Origin: Tetrastigma voinierianum
Lineage: Eukaryota > Streptophyta > Magnoliopsida > Vitales > Vitaceae
Direction of reading: 5' to 3'
NCBI GenBank assembly: GCA_016808115.1
Contig: JAEQBH010004661.1
Location: 47,788-111,787 of the forward strand
DNA: 64,000 bases
Position numbers and translations under genes: made by a program. The notes under the pieces were generated by a model, which was not told where the DNA came from, did not search any database, and saw nothing but the letters and a program-made list of their open reading frames with translations. This document shows, one piece after another, positions 1 to 11,830 of the stretch. Position 1 is the first letter of the stretch, and every line of letters starts with the position of its first letter.

Positions 1-440
1 ATTTCGCCTGTAAAATGAGCCCTTCTTATACCACATTTGGCGACCCCATTTCCTTCATTAAGCCTTGCTGCTTGTCATTAAATCCCATTTTCCATTTTTC
101 TCACTTAAATCTTACAAGTCTCCTTATTTGCATATTCACTTATCATTTATTTCACATTAGCATTTAAGCTTATCATTTGACCCTTAGGTCCTCATTTTAC
201 AAATTTCCATTTTTTCCTCTCTTTTACACTCAAGTTATCTCAGTTCAATCACTTAACTACTTAGTATAACACATTCAATCATATATCATTTGTAATTCAC
301 ATTTAGTCATATAATCATATGACATTTAACAAATTTCAAACCTAGTCAGACTTATTTGATACTCATGAATATATATAATAGAATTATTATAAAAATTCTA
401 GGGTGTTTTTAGGTATAGAAACTAATGAGTTAAAAAAGAA
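1..440. other. AT-rich sequence, nothing recognised
   Basis: This stretch is AT-rich and has no open frame of note. I see no terminal repeats and no protein similarity in any frame. It may be the edge of a repeat that starts outside the window. Confidence 0.5.
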
Positions 441-442
441 AC

Positions 443-1230
443 AGAGTTATAATTAAACTCATTTCAATACATTTTGGCAAGTTTTCCAGGTTTCATGTTG
501 CTTATGTAATAAAAAGGCTATTGTGTGTTGAGATTAGGATGTATTGAAAGGAAAGAAAAAGGGAAAACTAGAGGTGCAAGAGGACTAGAGAAGGCTATTG
601 CCCTATTTGGGTCCTTTATTTAGCAGGCTTTCAACTATAAGTCGCTATCAGGCTTCGTCACAATAGGGTCTTCGTGTAGTGACGGTGGTTCTCACTGTGT
701 GTATGACCCACTGTGCGAAAGAGATAGGCATGCGCTGCCAAGCCGACATGCGCCTATAGCGCGAAGATGCACGCACGCATGAGCTGACTCTTTATCGCGA
801 TATGGATCTCTATGTCGCTGGACCGTTCGTGCACGCCGTGGTTTGGCCCCCTGACAGACGCTTTTTCACGGATAGACTGGCTGGCCTCCGTATCGCGATG
901 GATATTCGTTCGCGCAGTTTCATCGGCCGGCTTCGGTCACCACGCGACCTCCGCAGCTACGCGGCTCCGCATGACATTCTTTATCACGTACGTAGCTTCG
1001 GGCGCGTGACCGCGCGCTCGTCGCATCTAACAGGCGCGCTTGCACGCTCGACAAGGCATCGGGCAATGCATGACAGCCCGGGCACGTCATGGCGTGAGCA
1101 CCGTCAGCCTCGCGTCGCGCTGCACGGCAGTTTCGCCATGTAATGCGCCTTTACACGATCGCGGCGCACGATGGGTGCAAATGCGGACTCTATCGCTGGC
1201 CAAACTCTGGTCTAAAGAGAGCTAAAAAAA
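443..1230. repeat. Dispersed repeat R1, copy 1, with GC-rich tail
   Basis: Bases 443-620 match 7425-7600 closely in the same orientation. Shared landmarks are 'ggcaagttttccaggttt', 'aaaaaggctattgtgtgttg' and 'ggaaagaaaaagg'. The part from about 640 to 1225 is GC- and CpG-rich and resembles the blocks at 7.6-7.9, 17.4-18.1 and 20.3-20.5 kb. Overlapping open frames of 60-113 codons occur in it but resemble no protein I know and look like a by-product of high GC. It may be part of an LTR retrotransposon of another family. Confidence 0.6.
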
Positions 1231-1239
1231 ATGAGACCC

Positions 1240-2010
1240 CAAATTTGGGCATCATGAATCCTATCGAGCCAGAGATAATACCTAGACTCTTTTAGGCATA
1301 ATAGATCATGTATACTTACATTATCACGGGTGTGCTACTGATTGTGATTTGCAAGGGTCACAGGTTACAATATCGCATGAATTATATACATGGTAAATCA
1401 GATATAGAATAATAGGTTAGAAACATAACCTTGGGTTCGGAAACAACCGAATGATGATGAAATGTATTAGTGGTGGTATATGCACTACTAATTGAAAAAA
1501 CTAATTTATTTGACATTTGTAGATGGCAAGTTTCAGGAAGAGAATCGCAGAGGTTCATCACGTAGGTGCCGTGCACCACATGATTTTTTTACCAACAAGC
1601 CTTTGTGGAGGTCGTGGTATAAGAACTCACACACAGACAAAGCATAAATCGGGGTCAAGGGAGGCCAAATAACCTCCAACAACTTTATACAGATCATCCT
1701 CCCACATTCATCTGGGAGGGGACCCAAGGGTAGCTAATCATTGTCCACGTAGAGAGGATTTGAGTCTACGGAGATTAATTCGATGCTACGCGATCCAGCC
1801 TGTGTTTCACATTTCGCTAGAAGGTAGTCCTAGATATGGTGGATTAGGCTTCAAAGTCCTGCCAGATCCTGAATGATGATACTGGAGAGTCTAGAACTCA
1901 GCTGAGAAGTTTTTCCCGCATTTTCAGCATGCAAAAGCCCTAAAGTCTTTAGCTAGCCAAGGAACATAGATTGTGCTCGAACATGAAAGCCAAGTTCACT
2001 CAGCCAATGC
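1240..2010 (+). other. Presumed leader and 5' gag region of element A, unresolved
   Basis: This lies between repeat R1 and the first recognisable gag remnant. No tRNA primer-binding site or LTR end could be placed. A short frame starting near 1523 (MASFRKRIAEV...) could be the decayed start of gag, but it meets stops and I cannot support it from family motifs. Confidence 0.25.
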
Positions 2011-2016
2011 TTCGAG

Positions 2017-2520
2017 ATGGACTGCCATGGCCACCCACATGGCCAAGGTGAGGAAGCCTGTCCGCTGTCCACATCCCTGAGCAAGATTGTAGGATTCCTC
2101 CTAAAAGACATGGGCTCTATGGTTAAAATGGTTGTAGCCATAAAGAGGGAGATAGATGATGAACAAAGCACCCGAGATGCAGGTGCTAGTGGTAAGAGAA
2201 ATGAGGACCAGTCTTCCTCTGGTTCAGGAAGAAGCAGAAGGCTTCTAGTTCACGAGGATTTCAAGGATGGGGTCACGACCATCAAGGCAAAGGCGATCAG
2301 CTTCCAGCCGGCCGCCGTAAGGCATGACATGTTATTTCTTCCATCGCCTTAGACATATGAGGTATCGTTCCCAGAGGCAAGTGATCCCAGGTTTTAGGAT
2401 GAGCGCTAATCCTTACCATCAATGGGACAGTAATTTTAACAACTTTGTCTTCTCACCCCAAGGTGCCGCAGAACTAGTATCAACCTGTGGTAAGTGTGGG
2501 CCTTCGCTACACAACCGCTG
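2017..2520 (+). pseudogene. Decayed gag C-terminal part, Ty3/gypsy element A
   Basis: The frame at 2017-2352 has a charged and serine-rich stretch (DEQSTRDAGASGKR... then SSSGSGRSRRL). This is typical of the linker after the gag capsid domain in Tekay/Del-type chromoviruses. Near 2490 a CGKCG motif followed by His (CGKCGPSLHNR) resembles the start of a CCHC zinc knuckle of the nucleocapsid. The capsid domain itself is not recognisable. It sits directly upstream of the protease and reverse transcriptase remnants on the same strand, in gag-pol order. Frameshifts make it non-functional. The gag call rests on composition, one knuckle-like motif and position. Confidence 0.5.
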
Positions 2521-2639
2521 GGGCGTAAGGTCGAGGTCGGTGGGCACCACAGCCGATCAGCGGACCTGGCTGGTTATTTATGGTGAAGCACACCGAACGA
2601 CTCCATCAATGGACCGCCTTCGCTTATATGTGATATGTT

Positions 2640-3480
2640 TCGCGATCTCGCAAGGATATCAGTTTCATTCGTGCATCTTATTCATTTATCAGTTGTATCT
2701 CAAGGTGATTGTCAGCCTGTATGCAAAGAACTGAAGGAGTCGTTACATGTGAGTTCTCCCTAGGGACTAGGGCAGGATTAATCACATATGCCTGGATCAG
2801 AGTTAGAGATCTCGTGGATCGCTTCACTGACCTTCTGACGGATATATCAAATTTTGATGTCATTCTCGGCATGGATTGGTTGACGGCACACTGAGTCATC
2901 ATTGATTGTGATAGTATGAGGATTACTGTCTACACACGAGACGATATTTGTGTAACTTTTCAGGGGGAGAAGCATGAGGCTTTACCCCGGACCATGCACG
3001 ACTTCAAGTGGAGTGGACAGTTGATAGGTTAGCTAGAAAGCCTTACCCTAGATAATGAGGAGAGACAGGATTTGGGTCCACCTCAAGTGGTTTGCGAGTA
3101 TGAGGATGTTTTTCCAGATGAGCTACCGGAATTACCTCCGAACAGGGATGTGGACTTTGTCATTGAGTTACACCCTGGTACATCGCCCATTTCTATGACT
3201 CCTCATAGGCACAGTTGGAGTTGCATGAGCTCAAGGTCTAACTGTAGGAATTATTGGACAAGGGTTTTATTAAGCCGAGCACTTCACCATGGGGCGCTCC
3301 GGTTCTGTTTACGAAGAAGAAGGACAAGACCCTTCGACTGTGCATTGACTACCGACAGTTGAATAGGGTTACGATCAAGAATCAGTATCCACTACTAAGG
3401 ATTGATGACTTGTTTGATCAGCTTAGAGGGGCGCGAGTTTACTCCAAGATAGACCTTGTACCTACCATCGGGGCTTGAGG
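2640..3480 (+). pseudogene. Protease and N-terminal reverse transcriptase remnant, element A
   Basis: Frames from about 2709 read FDVILGMDWLTAH (2850-2893), the conserved end of the gypsy aspartic protease domain. The catalytic DSG region upstream is eroded. After a stop come EYEDVFPDELPELPPNRDVDF (3099-3161, the entry to reverse transcriptase) and, in another frame, LLDKGFIKPSTSPWGAPVLF and LRLCIDYRQLN, the hallmark N-terminal fingers of Ty3/gypsy reverse transcriptase. ARVYSKIDL at about 3440 carries the first catalytic Asp. The frame breaks at about 3200-3250 and again after 3470, so no full enzyme can be made. Reverse transcriptase would copy the element RNA in virus-like particles. The motif spacing fits the Tekay/Del chromovirus lineage. 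Confidence 0.85.
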
Positions 3481-4400
3481 TTCAGGAGGCGACATCCCCC
3501 GAGACAACGCTTAGGACGCTGCTATGGGCATTTCCCGAGTTCACACGATGCTCTTCTGACCGACTAATACTCCAAAGGGCATTCATGGATCTCATGCATG
3601 TATTCCAACCCTATTCGATCAGCTTCACGTAAAGCCATTGCACTTACATTTTGATCTACTCCCGCTTGAGGAGGGAATATGAGGATCATTGGAGGGTCGC
3701 TCCATAACTTCGAGAGACCATCAATTGTGCCAAGTCGGCAAGTGCGAGTTTTGGCCATTGCGTGAGAGATTCTTAGTAAGTACATAAGGTCGCCTGCATG
3801 TCATGGACCCTAAGAAGCGTCGAGGTCAGGATTTAATCGAGAGGTCGAAGTCAATCTTCGAGATACGTAGTTTCTTGGGATTTGCAGGGTATTATAGGAG
3901 GTTCATCGAGGATTCTCTCGATTGACATCACCTATGACGAGAATGACCCGGAAGGAGGTTAAGTTCGATTAGAATGACCTGTGTGTGAAGGCATTCTAGG
4001 AATTAAAGAAGAGGCTTACTTCAGCTCCTATTTTGATAGTCCCGAAGAGAAGACAGAGGTACATAGTGTATTGTGATGCCTCGAAGGCTGGATTGGGATG
4101 TGTTTTGATGCAGTCCGGGAGGGTAGTAACTTATGGTTCCCGCCAGTTAAAGAATCCTAAGAGAATTACCCCACACATGACAAGGAGTTGGCGGTCGTAA
4201 TCTTTGCCTTAAAGATATGAGACTACTATTTAGATGCAAGCATTTTTGAGGTGTTTCAAACCATAAAAGTCTCAAGTATATCTTTACGCAATAAGATCCC
4301 CCAACATGAGGCAACACATGGATGGAGTTCCTGAGATTTATGACTTCACTGTAATACCATCCCGTAAGGCAAATGCACCAGCGCACTTGACCGAAGTCAC
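3481..4400 (+). pseudogene. C-terminal reverse transcriptase and RNase H remnant, element A
   Basis: This continues the pol reading with many frameshifts. Around 3650 a frame reads ILIYSRLRREYEDHW, which aligns to the family pattern in which two Asp precede ILVYSR. Both Asp are gone here, so the polymerase active site is lost. SFLGFAGYYRRFIE-like sequence is visible near 3870-3910. Around 4060-4215 come VYCDASKAGLG- and YPTHDKELAVVIFALK-like strings, which are conserved in the RNase H domain of gypsy elements. The order and strand match the upstream and downstream pol pieces. Confidence 0.75.
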
Positions 4401-5905
4401 GTGAGTAATCGGCTGTAGCCTTCCCGAACGTGCAACGCCGAGACTACAAGGCCGATTACAGTATAGTGATCAAGCTCAGGGTAAGTTGGGGAGTCTAGTG
4501 GCTACACCTTCCCTACTGAGCAGAGTGATTGAGTTCTAGGGTTAGGACGCAAAGATAGTGTCCATCAGGGATCAGGTACAATTAGGTACGGGTGACGAAG
4601 GCTGAGCCATTAACATAGATCGTAGTCTTCGGTATAGGGGATGGGTTGTGGTTTCCCAGCTAACCGATTTGGGAGAGGAGATCCTCAGGGAGTTTCAATG
4701 CTCTCGTTTTGTTGTGCATCTAAGTGGCACGAAGATGCATCGCGGATCTTCGCCGCCGTGACATCAAGCCGAATGAAACGATAATTTCGAGATTTTGCTC
4801 TACGTTGTTTCACGCGTCAATTGTGCAAAGCGTCGAAAGCATCGTGCCGAAAAGCCTACTCCGTACTACTGAGTATCCTTCCAGCGGGTGCTGGGAGCAC
4901 GCTTCACGATGGACTTTGTAACCCACTTGCCGCGTAAAACCGCCGAGGCTATCATCGGTATGGGTGATAGTGGACCTGGCCACTAAGTCAAGACATTTCG
5001 TACCATGACATCTCTACATCGAGGAATTTTATCGATTGTACATAAGAGAGATCATCCGACTACATGGAGTGCCAGTGTCCATAGTATTGGACAGGGATCC
5101 TAGGTACGGCACACTTTTGGAAGAGTTTCCATAAGGCAATAGGGACACAGTTGACGATGAGCACTGTGTTCCATCCGTAGACAGATGGTCAGTTGAAGAG
5201 AACCATACATGTTTTAGAGGACATGTCAAGTGAGCATGCTTTGATTATAAGGGTAACTGGGAGGAGCACTTACCCTTAGTGGAATTCGCCAACAACAGTT
5301 ATCAGGCGAGTATATAGATGGCACCCTATGAGGCTTTATATGGGAGGCCATGTCGATCCCTGATTTGTTGGATGTAGGTGGGAGAGTGCCCATCACCGGT
5401 CCGACTTGATTAGACACCTGAGGCGTGGGTTTGATACTAACCGCCTTTCCATGGCTCAAAGTCGCGTAGTTAATGGCACGGCGTCGACCCCAGAGCTCGA
5501 GGGTGATCACGCCTTCTTAAAGGTGATGCCTCAAGAAATGAGTGTCGTTCAAGAAGCGGAAGCTAACGCCAGGTATATCGGGCCCGAGATACTCAAGAGG
5601 TGGGCGCAGACAAGGCATCTACTGCATTATCATCGATTTTATCGGGTGTTCATGAGGTGTTCCACGTCTCCATGCTCCGGAAGTATACCCCAAATCCAGC
5701 TCATGTAATGGATTGGGGAGAGATTGTTGTTGATACAGATGGGACCTTCGATGAGGGACCAGTGTGAATCTTAGATATACGAGATTAGGTTTTGCAACGC
5801 AAGACCGTGAGGTTAGTGAAGGTGTTGTGGCAACACCGAGGAATGGAGGAGGCAACGTAGAGCATCAGAAAGCGATAAGCCACCTATCCTTCTCGTTTAA
5901 GGATG
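4401..5905 (+). pseudogene. Integrase remnant with chromodomain-like tail, element A
   Basis: Around 4660-4740 the reading DLGEEILREFQCSRF...SGTKMH matches the integrase zinc-binding region. Core-domain traces follow, including a FHP(Q)TDGQ-like string near 5170 and PLVEFANNSYQASI...MAPYEALYGR at about 5274-5350. The 5640-5830 stretch encodes VFHVSMLRKYTPNPAH-, DTDGTF- and KTVRLVKVLWQHRG-like strings, the C-terminal integrase and chromodomain-type end of Tekay/Del chromoviruses. Stops and single-base indels interrupt it throughout. Intact integrase would insert the element cDNA, and the chromodomain would direct it to marked chromatin. The reading ends shortly before the polypurine tract at 6021. 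Confidence 0.8.
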
Positions 5906-6019
5906 AAGGTATGTGGTTTAGTCGTTTGTAGTTAAATGAATAGTTTATATGCAGCCGAGTTTGTGTACATTTCCCCTATATGAATGTGATTTGATGTGAA
6001 TGTGGAATTTAACTAAATT

Positions 6020-6034
6020 CTTTAAGGGGGATGA
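6020..6034 (+). other. Polypurine tract of element A
   Basis: A tttaagggggatgaa tract lies directly before the sequence TGCAAAAACTGAG, which is the diverged start of the LTR family. This is the position expected for the plus-strand DNA primer. Confidence 0.6.
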
Positions 6035-6035
6035 A

Positions 6036-7420
6036 TGCAAAAACTGAGAAAATCTGAATTTTGAAAATGGTAAAACGGTAATTTCAATGGAAATTTGAAT
6101 TTATCTATATCCTGATGACAAAACTAGACTTCATCGCTTGAATCATCTTGCGAAACTAGTCGCCTGCCGATTCTCTCGTCAACCTCAGACAATCGGAATT
6201 TTTTTCGAGCCACCGAGAGTAACGAGTGACACTAGGCACATGTTGGATGGCTTATATGGAGCCATGTGTTAAATGGAGAGAAAGTCAAACAAAAGTCTAA
6301 GTGGGGCCCATGTGGGATATGTGTCACAACTTAAGAGGATGGAAATTCAAAGAATTGGATAAGAGGTTAAGAGGAAATCCAAGAGAGCAAATAGAGAGGT
6401 GACATGTGGAAAGGAGGGGACATCCTACTTGAGCATGTTGGAGCAAATCCGGTGGAGAAGAGAATTGAAGGGAAAAAGAAAGAGAGAGAAGAAGGAGGAG
6501 AGAGAAAAAGCAATGGTGTGTGTGTGTGCCCCCCTCCAAGACATTTATTAGCATGGATTGCTTGATGTTGTGAATTATATTGTAGAAAAATATGATTGCT
6601 CATGAACTGCGTGAATGTCAGGAGGGAAGGAAATGTGGTGCATCAAAGGCCAAGATGCACGCAATATCGTGTCGGGTCAGTGTGTTCATGGTAATGGCTA
6701 TTCACCATCTCAGAATGTGTAGTGAGTCGGTAAGGGACGCAGTCCAAAATCGTAGACTCACCTCCGGGTTGCGTGATAAAAACATAATAATGTTAATGGA
6801 AATCTCGTGTGTCTGGGCGGGCAAGATGGGACCGATCCCCACCAACCCCTTCTCCCGGTGAAAGATCCGACCATGTGCAATTAAATATGATCACCGATCA
6901 GAAAGACAAGAAAAATATTGAAAAAGCAGCGACGATCCCGGAAGTGTAAACCCAAAAAATGACAGCCCCACAAATACAAAAAACACAATGATTTGGTAAA
7001 ATTAAATAAATATCTGTGGTGTTTGTCCGGGGTCAATAAGTTTGACTGTAGTGAAATGCCAATAATTGGTTTCCACACCGGGCATTATGTATGAGGAGTC
7101 GGTCGACTGGGTCAGGCATGAGGAGTCTCATCCCCATGCACATATAATGATATATCCATTTTTACATCAGATTTTCCGACGGAATGTGGTATAAGATGTG
7201 TGTGTGCCAATATAATGCATTTGTAGGAGTAACCTCAGAGGGAAAATTCATCTAATAGGTGATTGCTCATCTCGTCAGAGGGAAAATATTTTCAAGCACT
7301 GAGGTGCCAATGTGGATGGAATGCATTCAAGACCTTAGTGGTGAAGAAAAATCCAGATTTGGCTTTGTTTTGCAATTTGTAAATTTCTGTGTGGAAAACC
7401 CAACTTAGGATGTAAAAAGA
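6036..7420 (+). mobile_element. 3' LTR of chromovirus element A, 3' end truncated
   Basis: It starts right after the polypurine tract. It carries the family signature 'atggtaaaacggtaatttc' at about 6066-6086, a long purine-rich tract at 6451-6511, and downstream blocks shared with the LTRs at 8556, 11831, 15310, 24089 and 51507 (for example the 'gatgaggagtctcatc' type string near 7118-7133). The LTR 3' end is not reached before repeat R1 copy 2 begins near 7425, so the LTR is incomplete. Confidence 0.75.
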
Positions 7421-7424
7421 AAAA

Positions 7425-7935
7425 ATTGTAATTAAACTCATTTTAATAAATTTGGCAAGTTTTCCAGGTTTCCATGCTTCACTCTTTGTAATAAAAAGGC
7501 TATTGTGTGTTGAGATTAGGGTTTATTGAAAGGAAAGAAAAAGGAAAGCTGGAGGTGCAGGAGGACTAGAGAGGGCTACTGCTTATTTTTGGTCCTCTGT
7601 AGCGATAGGGTTTCTCTAGCCCTGTGTCGCGACACAGTCTCTCCACTATCAGAGATAGGTCTCTTCGCACCGCGCACACGACCGCCCTTAGGCACACCGG
7701 CAGGGCACGCAGACGCTGACCGGACGTGCCCGCGAATAGAGACGCGCCGCACAACAGTTTTCTTCCGCTTCTGGTCAGGACAAGGATCCCCGTGTCGCAA
7801 CATTGTCTCCGCGCATAGCCGGGTGGTTCGGGTCAGGATGCAGACTTGTCGGCCTGCGGTTGGCATGCAAACCGTGCCGCCGCGATAGGAAGGCCGACAC
7901 CCGAATGCAGCTAACGATATATCGACGAGAGATCG
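7425..7935. repeat. Dispersed repeat R1, copy 2, with GC-rich tail
   Basis: This is a direct copy of 443-620 followed by a GC-rich tail. It holds the perfect palindrome TGTCGCGACA at 7625-7634. Overlapping open frames here on both strands (up to 161 codons on the minus strand) have no recognisable domain. The copy flanks element A on the right as copy 1 does on the left, but the distance and the LTR positions argue against these being the LTRs of A. Confidence 0.6.
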
Positions 7936-8140
7936 CGCATTTCCATCCTCGGAAATAATGAAAATTTTGATTATATACATACATACATACATGATAAGAT
8001 AAGCATGATATATATATGAGTGATAAGGTCGAAGATCGGTAAGCTGGATCCGCTTGTTCATTCAAAAGAGTTGGCAATGGCCCTTTATGTAGAAACGCCG
8101 TAAAGCCATGGTAGCGTCGCATGCCACCTGGATTTAAATT
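7936..8140. other. Spacer with a short ACAT repeat
   Basis: A short ACAT/ATAC microsatellite lies at about 7975-7992. Nothing else is recognised. Confidence 0.5.
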
Positions 8141-8150
8141 TAGCAATGGA

Positions 8151-8545
8151 ATCCGAGGAAGATGCGAAGCTTTGTCGTTGATGCGTACCTACGAAGAGAC
8201 ACTATTTGAATATGTATGAATCTCTATTGTTCACAACTCAGCTAGACCGACCGTGTCCTAATCGGGGATTCGATGGTTTTAAAACACCGACTTCCTAGCC
8301 TCCCCACTTTAATGATCAGCAAAACCCCATCCCCGGTGCTCCCATTGTGGTTGTCACAAACCGTGAGGTCATGGACGTCAGAGTCCCTCAGGGGCATTAG
8401 GCTACGTTTCACCCAACCCGGCCACCGTAGCCTCAGGGATTAGTCAGAAGTTACAAAACAAAGGTTCTTTGTAACCCCATTAAGGTGATGAGGAGCTGAA
8501 GTTGGTGTTTCAAAACCATCGGAATCTGATTTGGGAGGCAAAATT
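8151..8545. pseudogene. SMR-like CDK-inhibitor gene fragment, inverted duplication
   Basis: The plus strand has ATGGAATCCGAGGAAGATG at 8151, also found at 41957, and then encodes DGFKTPTS near 8268-8291. The minus strand at about 8540-8478 encodes SDSDGFETPTSAPHHLNGV. These match the second SMR-like fragment at 42070-42204. DGF-x-TPTS followed by a Pro-rich (C/Y)P-x-AP string is the conserved core of plant SIAMESE-related proteins, small nuclear inhibitors of cyclin-dependent kinases. The plus copy has a stop right after TPTS. The two arms face each other about 170 bp apart, so a transcript could fold back. The 5' LTR of element C begins 11 bp downstream. The family assignment rests on a short motif and is tentative; the duplication itself is visible directly. 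Confidence 0.45.
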
Positions 8546-8555
8546 CAAGCGATCT

Positions 8556-10578
8556 TGTAAAATCCAAAAAAATTTAATTTTTCTAAGAAAGGGTAAAATG
8601 TACTTTATAAAAATCGAATTTTTCTAGGATCCTGGACATAGATCTAAACAGACTCTCACCCTGGAACTGGTCCCCGCAAATCAGCTTACCCTGTCGAATT
8701 TCGTTAAATTTTGAGATAGTCGGGATTGCATGTTTTTCGAGGCACCGAGAGTAACTGGTGACACTTAGCACATGTTGGATGGCTTAAATGGAGCCATGTG
8801 TCAGACAAAGAGCAAGTCAAACAAAAGTCTAAGTGGGACCCATGTGAGACATGTGTCCCAACTTGAGAGGATGGAAATCCAAAGAATTAGATAAGAGGAT
8901 AAGGGGAATCCAAGAGAGCCAATGTGAGGGTGACATTTGGCAAGAGAGGAAATCCCACTTGACTTGTTGGACCAAACAATCCGGTGGAGAGAGGGAAAGA
9001 AGAGAGAAAAAGAAAGGGAGAAAAAAAAAAAAGGAAGAGAAGAGGGAAAAGATAAAGCCCTCATTCTCTAGTTTTCCTGAGATCCGACCGCCAATGTTCA
9101 CTCGATCAAAGGCAAAGCTCGTCCTCGCAAGAGCTTCAAGTGGAGATCTGAATCGTGAGTTTCGAAAACCCAAGAGTGTGTGGGATTCCTCCTATTCGAG
9201 CATATTCTAGCTTAAAGCCATTTAATGACACTCTTACTCGGGCCATGAGTGGCCTAGATGCTCAGTCCCAAAATTTTGGGATAGGAGGTGGAAATGTTCG
9301 GGACTGCTTAGGTAGTCCAAAATTGTACAGAAAATACAAAATTTCTAGGTTATGGACTAGCGAGTCACAACCTGACTCATTGGGTTGTGACCCAGCCAGG
9401 ATGACATGCCGGTCTAGCTCATAGTGCGCTGACATGTTTCACGCACAAGATTACACGACGCGCGGCGCGCAGACTCCACGCCCCCATGACATATCGCCGC
9501 GACAGACTGGGCTGAAAAAACATAAAATAAAGTTTTTATTTATTTGGTTGCCTTGGTTATGTTTTGAATTCTGCCGAGCTAGATTTATTTGCCTAGTTTA
9601 GCTGAGATCCCAATTCATGGATCTTTGCATGTTATCAGTTGATAATCGAATAACATGCAATGCATACCTTATGTCACTATGCTCATGGATATATCACAGA
9701 AGATGATTGAAAATTTTATGCCATGAATTGGAAATAATGCATGAAATATTATGTGGCATACTTGGATCCCATATGCAAGGGTAACATATCGTCGAGTCGT
9801 GGTATAGCAAGTATAAGCCAGATCTCACCATTCTCGTGGATGGTGGCAGCCTAAATGTATCAACATTAAATCGAGATCACCATTGCGGTCAAACAATAAT
9901 AATAATAGATCGCCAGGTTTGGCGAGCGCGATGTGGGGCAGGATCTCCCCTTCCCCACCCCCCGTGGTGAAAGACCCAAATCCATTTCCGCATTTAGACA
10001 TGATCACCGTCGGTGAAAGACCGTAAAAATGTTGGGAAGGCGTGCAACGTTCCTACAATGAGAATACAAAAATACGCAGCCCACAAATAAACACACGGAA
10101 TTTAATAAAATTCAAATGAATATTTGAGGTCGGTCCAATGAGTCAAGTCATTAGGTGAAACACCAATGACTAGTTTTTCACATTTGGCGTTGCATGTGTG
10201 AGGGAGTAGGTTAGACTCTAAAGTTATGTAAAGTATGAGGAGTCTCATCTCATGCATAACATGTAATATTCCATGTAGGATCAGATTATTTATGTGGAAT
10301 GTAATTGGATGTTTTATGATCACATTGCATGGGCTTAGGTGGGAGTAACCCTGAATTCATCTATGGCATTGCTCACCCCATCGTAATCTCCTCGTGCATG
10401 TGGAGAGCAGAGATTCGCGCTCCAAAATGAGGCTTCGTGATCGTGAAGAAGAAGGTCGACATGTGGCTCTCGCACATTTTTGTAAAAGTGTCTTATATAA
10501 AAGGATTTTGATAAAACCTTCGACTATTGTATAAATAGTCGTATGTAAATTATAGTATAATTTCTCATTTTAGGAACC
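8556..10578 (+). mobile_element. 5' LTR of chromovirus element C, 3' end lost
   Basis: It starts TGTAAAATCC and carries 'aaagggtaaaatg', the purine-rich tract at about 8981-9056, and internal blocks nearly matching the LTR at 15310. For example 'aagtctaagtgggaccc', 'gaatccaagagagcc' and 'acttgttggaccaaac' are shared. The two LTRs stop matching at about the same place ('gtataatttct', 10554-10578 and 17320-17336). Here the sequence then jumps directly into integrase code instead of a primer-binding site. I pair it with 15310 as one element because those two are more alike than either is to the LTR at 11831. Confidence 0.75.
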
Positions 10579-10584
10579 CTGTTC

Positions 10585-11800
10585 TACCGACGCCTCATGT
10601 GTCGCAGGTTAAGGTCAACACCGTAATGCTAGGCTGTACCCAACCATCGGAGGTGGCCGAGCGGAAGTGGTAAAGTACTTCACATGGACTTTGCGACACA
10701 CTTGCTACTGACAACGCAAAGGCATGATGCGCAAGTGGGCATAAAGTGGATCGGCTCATGAAGTCAACATTTTCTAGGTCAAAGAATGACCTTCCACTAG
10801 AGGAATTATACATCCGAGATCGTCCGACCATGGAGTACTAGTGTCCATAGTGTCGGATAGAGACCCTAGATTTAAGGCCCATTTTTGGAAGAGCTTCCAA
10901 AAGGCCATGGGGACACAGTTGACTATGAGCACTGCATTTCATCCACAGACAGATGGTTAGTCAAAGAGGACCATACAGATTTTAGAGGACATGCTACGAG
11001 CATGTGTCTCTGGATCATAAGGGTAACTGGGAGGAGCACTTACCCTTAGTGGAATTCGCCTACAACAATAGTTATCAAGCAAGTATACAGATGGGCACCC
11101 TATGAGGCTTTGTATGGGAGGCCATGCGAGCAACCGATTTGTTTGACGTAGTGGGAGAGAGCTCCATCACCTGGTCCGACCACTAGAGACACTCCTGAGA
11201 AGGTGAATTTGATAAAGAAATGCCTTCTCACGCCAGAGTTCAAAGGAAGAGCTACTGTACGTACTCACGCGACTTCCGGAATTGAGGTGCGATCACGCCT
11301 TCAAAGGGTGATGCCTAAGAGAGAAGTGGTTAGATACAAGAACGGTGAGGTAGTTAGCGCCAAGATCGGGCCCTTCGAGATACTCGAGAGGCCAGCACCG
11401 CTGCATACCGGGCCTGGCGCTACCATCGAGCGATCAGTCCGCGAGGTGCCCCACACCTCCATGCTCCTAAGTATACCCGATCCAAATTTCATGTAGTGGA
11501 TTGGAGGAGATTATCGGTTGACACGGATGGGACCTTCGAGGAGAGACCTGAACGTGCATCATGATGACTGATAAGATTTTGGCCGACGCAAGACCGTGGA
11601 GGATAGTGAAAGTAAGTCAGGCAACACCGCAGGAGGGAGGCAACGCTGGGAGAGCGAGGACATCACATGCAGCCACCTATCCCTTTGTTGTTTGTACGAA
11701 GGTACTTACTTAGCTGCTTAGTAACAATGATCATCTGCACATGCATGCAATAGTACTCATTCCATATGCATGTGAGTTGATGTGAATGTGTGTGGAATTT
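10585..11800 (+). pseudogene. Integrase remnant, chromovirus element B
   Basis: Frame fragments read, in order, a CQQVK-like zinc-finger end (10600), YFTMDFATHLLLTTQRHDA-like core start (10670-10730), a SDRDPRF-like string (10853-10872), FHPQTDG (near 10938), PLVEFAYNN (near 11045), and the C-terminal EVVRYKNGEV...KIGPFEILER, HTSMLLSIPDPNF (11317-11493). The block is homologous to 4724-5830 and 14760-15130. It starts abruptly inside the integrase domain, so gag, protease, reverse transcriptase and RNase H are missing. Stops and indels make it inactive. Confidence 0.8.
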
Positions 11801-11814
11801 CGGGATGAAATTCT

Positions 11815-11830
11815 TTTAAGGGGGGAATAA
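11815..11830 (+). other. Polypurine tract of element B
   Basis: The tract tttaaggggggaataa sits directly before TGTAAAACCCGAG, the canonical start of the LTR family. It is the best preserved polypurine tract in the window. Confidence 0.8.

Noticed and set aside
802..1143. 113-codon open frame in the GC-rich block
   Set aside because: Several overlapping frames are open here because of the high GC content. There is no domain, no repeat-family protein match, and the block is a dispersed repeat.
443..7935. R1 copies as the two LTRs of element A
   Set aside because: Element A has its own polypurine tract and LTR start at 6036, inside the right R1 copy's position. R1 lacks the LTR family termini.
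7576..8061. 161-codon minus-strand frame
   Set aside because: It spans a GC-rich repeat tail and a microsatellite. There is no protein signature, and other frames are open at the same place.
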